From: Chitinophaga sp. YR627
Lineage (GTDB): Bacteria; Bacteroidota; Bacteroidia; Chitinophagales; Chitinophagaceae
Direction: 5' to 3'
Length of the DNA: 64,000 nt
Assembly (NCBI RefSeq): GCF_900114995.1
Contig: NZ_FOUX01000003.1
Location: 1-64,000, forward strand
Shown: positions 63,977 to 64,000 of the stretch, piece by piece
How positions within the stretch are numbered: position 1 is the stretch's first letter
Layout of the letters: each line of letters begins with the position of its first letter
The notes under the pieces: model-generated
What the model saw: only the letters and a program-made list of their open reading frames with translations
Told to the model about the DNA's origin: nothing
The model's database searches: none
Translations under genes and position numbers: made by a program

Positions 63977-64000
63977 AAGCGATTTTGATTGATAATAAAC

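Overview
The window comes from the chromosome of a Bacteroidota bacterium, most likely a Chitinophaga-like member of the Chitinophagaceae. Pointers are two SusC/SusD pairs, a type IX secretion (CHU_C) sorting domain, many lipoproteins, TAnnTTTG -7 promoter boxes without clear Shine-Dalgarno sites, and release factor, AraC and MoxR/Bat genes of Bacteroidota type. I see no prophage, insertion sequence with transposase, CRISPR array, rRNA or tRNA gene. Coding density is high, and many genes end in strong intrinsic terminators shared by convergent neighbours.

Layout. 1-5.7 kb: a possible gene tail, a gene-poor stretch, an AraC-type regulator with a cysteine cluster, a divergent AsmA-like membrane protein, and gyrB. 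5.9-14 kb: a small lipoprotein, an orphan SusC/SusD pair, a SIMPL-domain protein and a large secreted lectin/PKD protein with a type B T9SS tail. 14-25.7 kb: mfd, a flavin reductase, glyS, yihY, a MazG-like hydrolase, dtd, an unknown membrane protein, an ArfB-like release factor, a Wzx-like flippase (TTG start) and a glyoxalase II-like hydrolase. 25.7-32.4 kb: a very large outer-membrane protein with a degenerate peptidase domain, an undecaprenol kinase-like protein, then a small regulon (membrane protein, winged-helix regulator, creD) with a shared palindromic operator, and two overlapping tiny membrane-protein genes.

32.5-43.4 kb: a class III aminotransferase divergent from a gamma-carbonic anhydrase, two tandem 51-residue lipoproteins, rsgA, a 220-bp nested-palindrome element, a shortened MoxR-DUF58-BatA operon, a cyclophilin, gcvH, a VanZ-like protein and a CDF transporter. 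43.4-53 kb: OmpA-like lipoprotein, prfA, an amidohydrolase, an MscS channel, an operon of M23 peptidase, MerR regulator and a cysteine-less thioredoxin-fold protein, then alaS. 53-64 kb: a Cys-motif membrane protein, a double-PDZ protein, an aldehyde dehydrogenase, gatB, a TlpA-like lipoprotein and a second SusC/SusD pair read towards the centre.

Most genes are housekeeping: translation and its quality control (glyS, alaS, gatB, prfA, arfB, dtd, rsgA), DNA topology and repair (gyrB, mfd), and envelope biogenesis. The less explained parts are the CreD operator regulon, the micro-gene pairs at 32.1-32.4 kb and 34.4-34.7 kb, the nested palindrome beside batA, the pseudo-peptidase outer-membrane protein, and -7 boxes lying so close to start codons that three messages are probably leaderless. 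Nothing here is a complete new defence or biosynthetic system that I could recognise.
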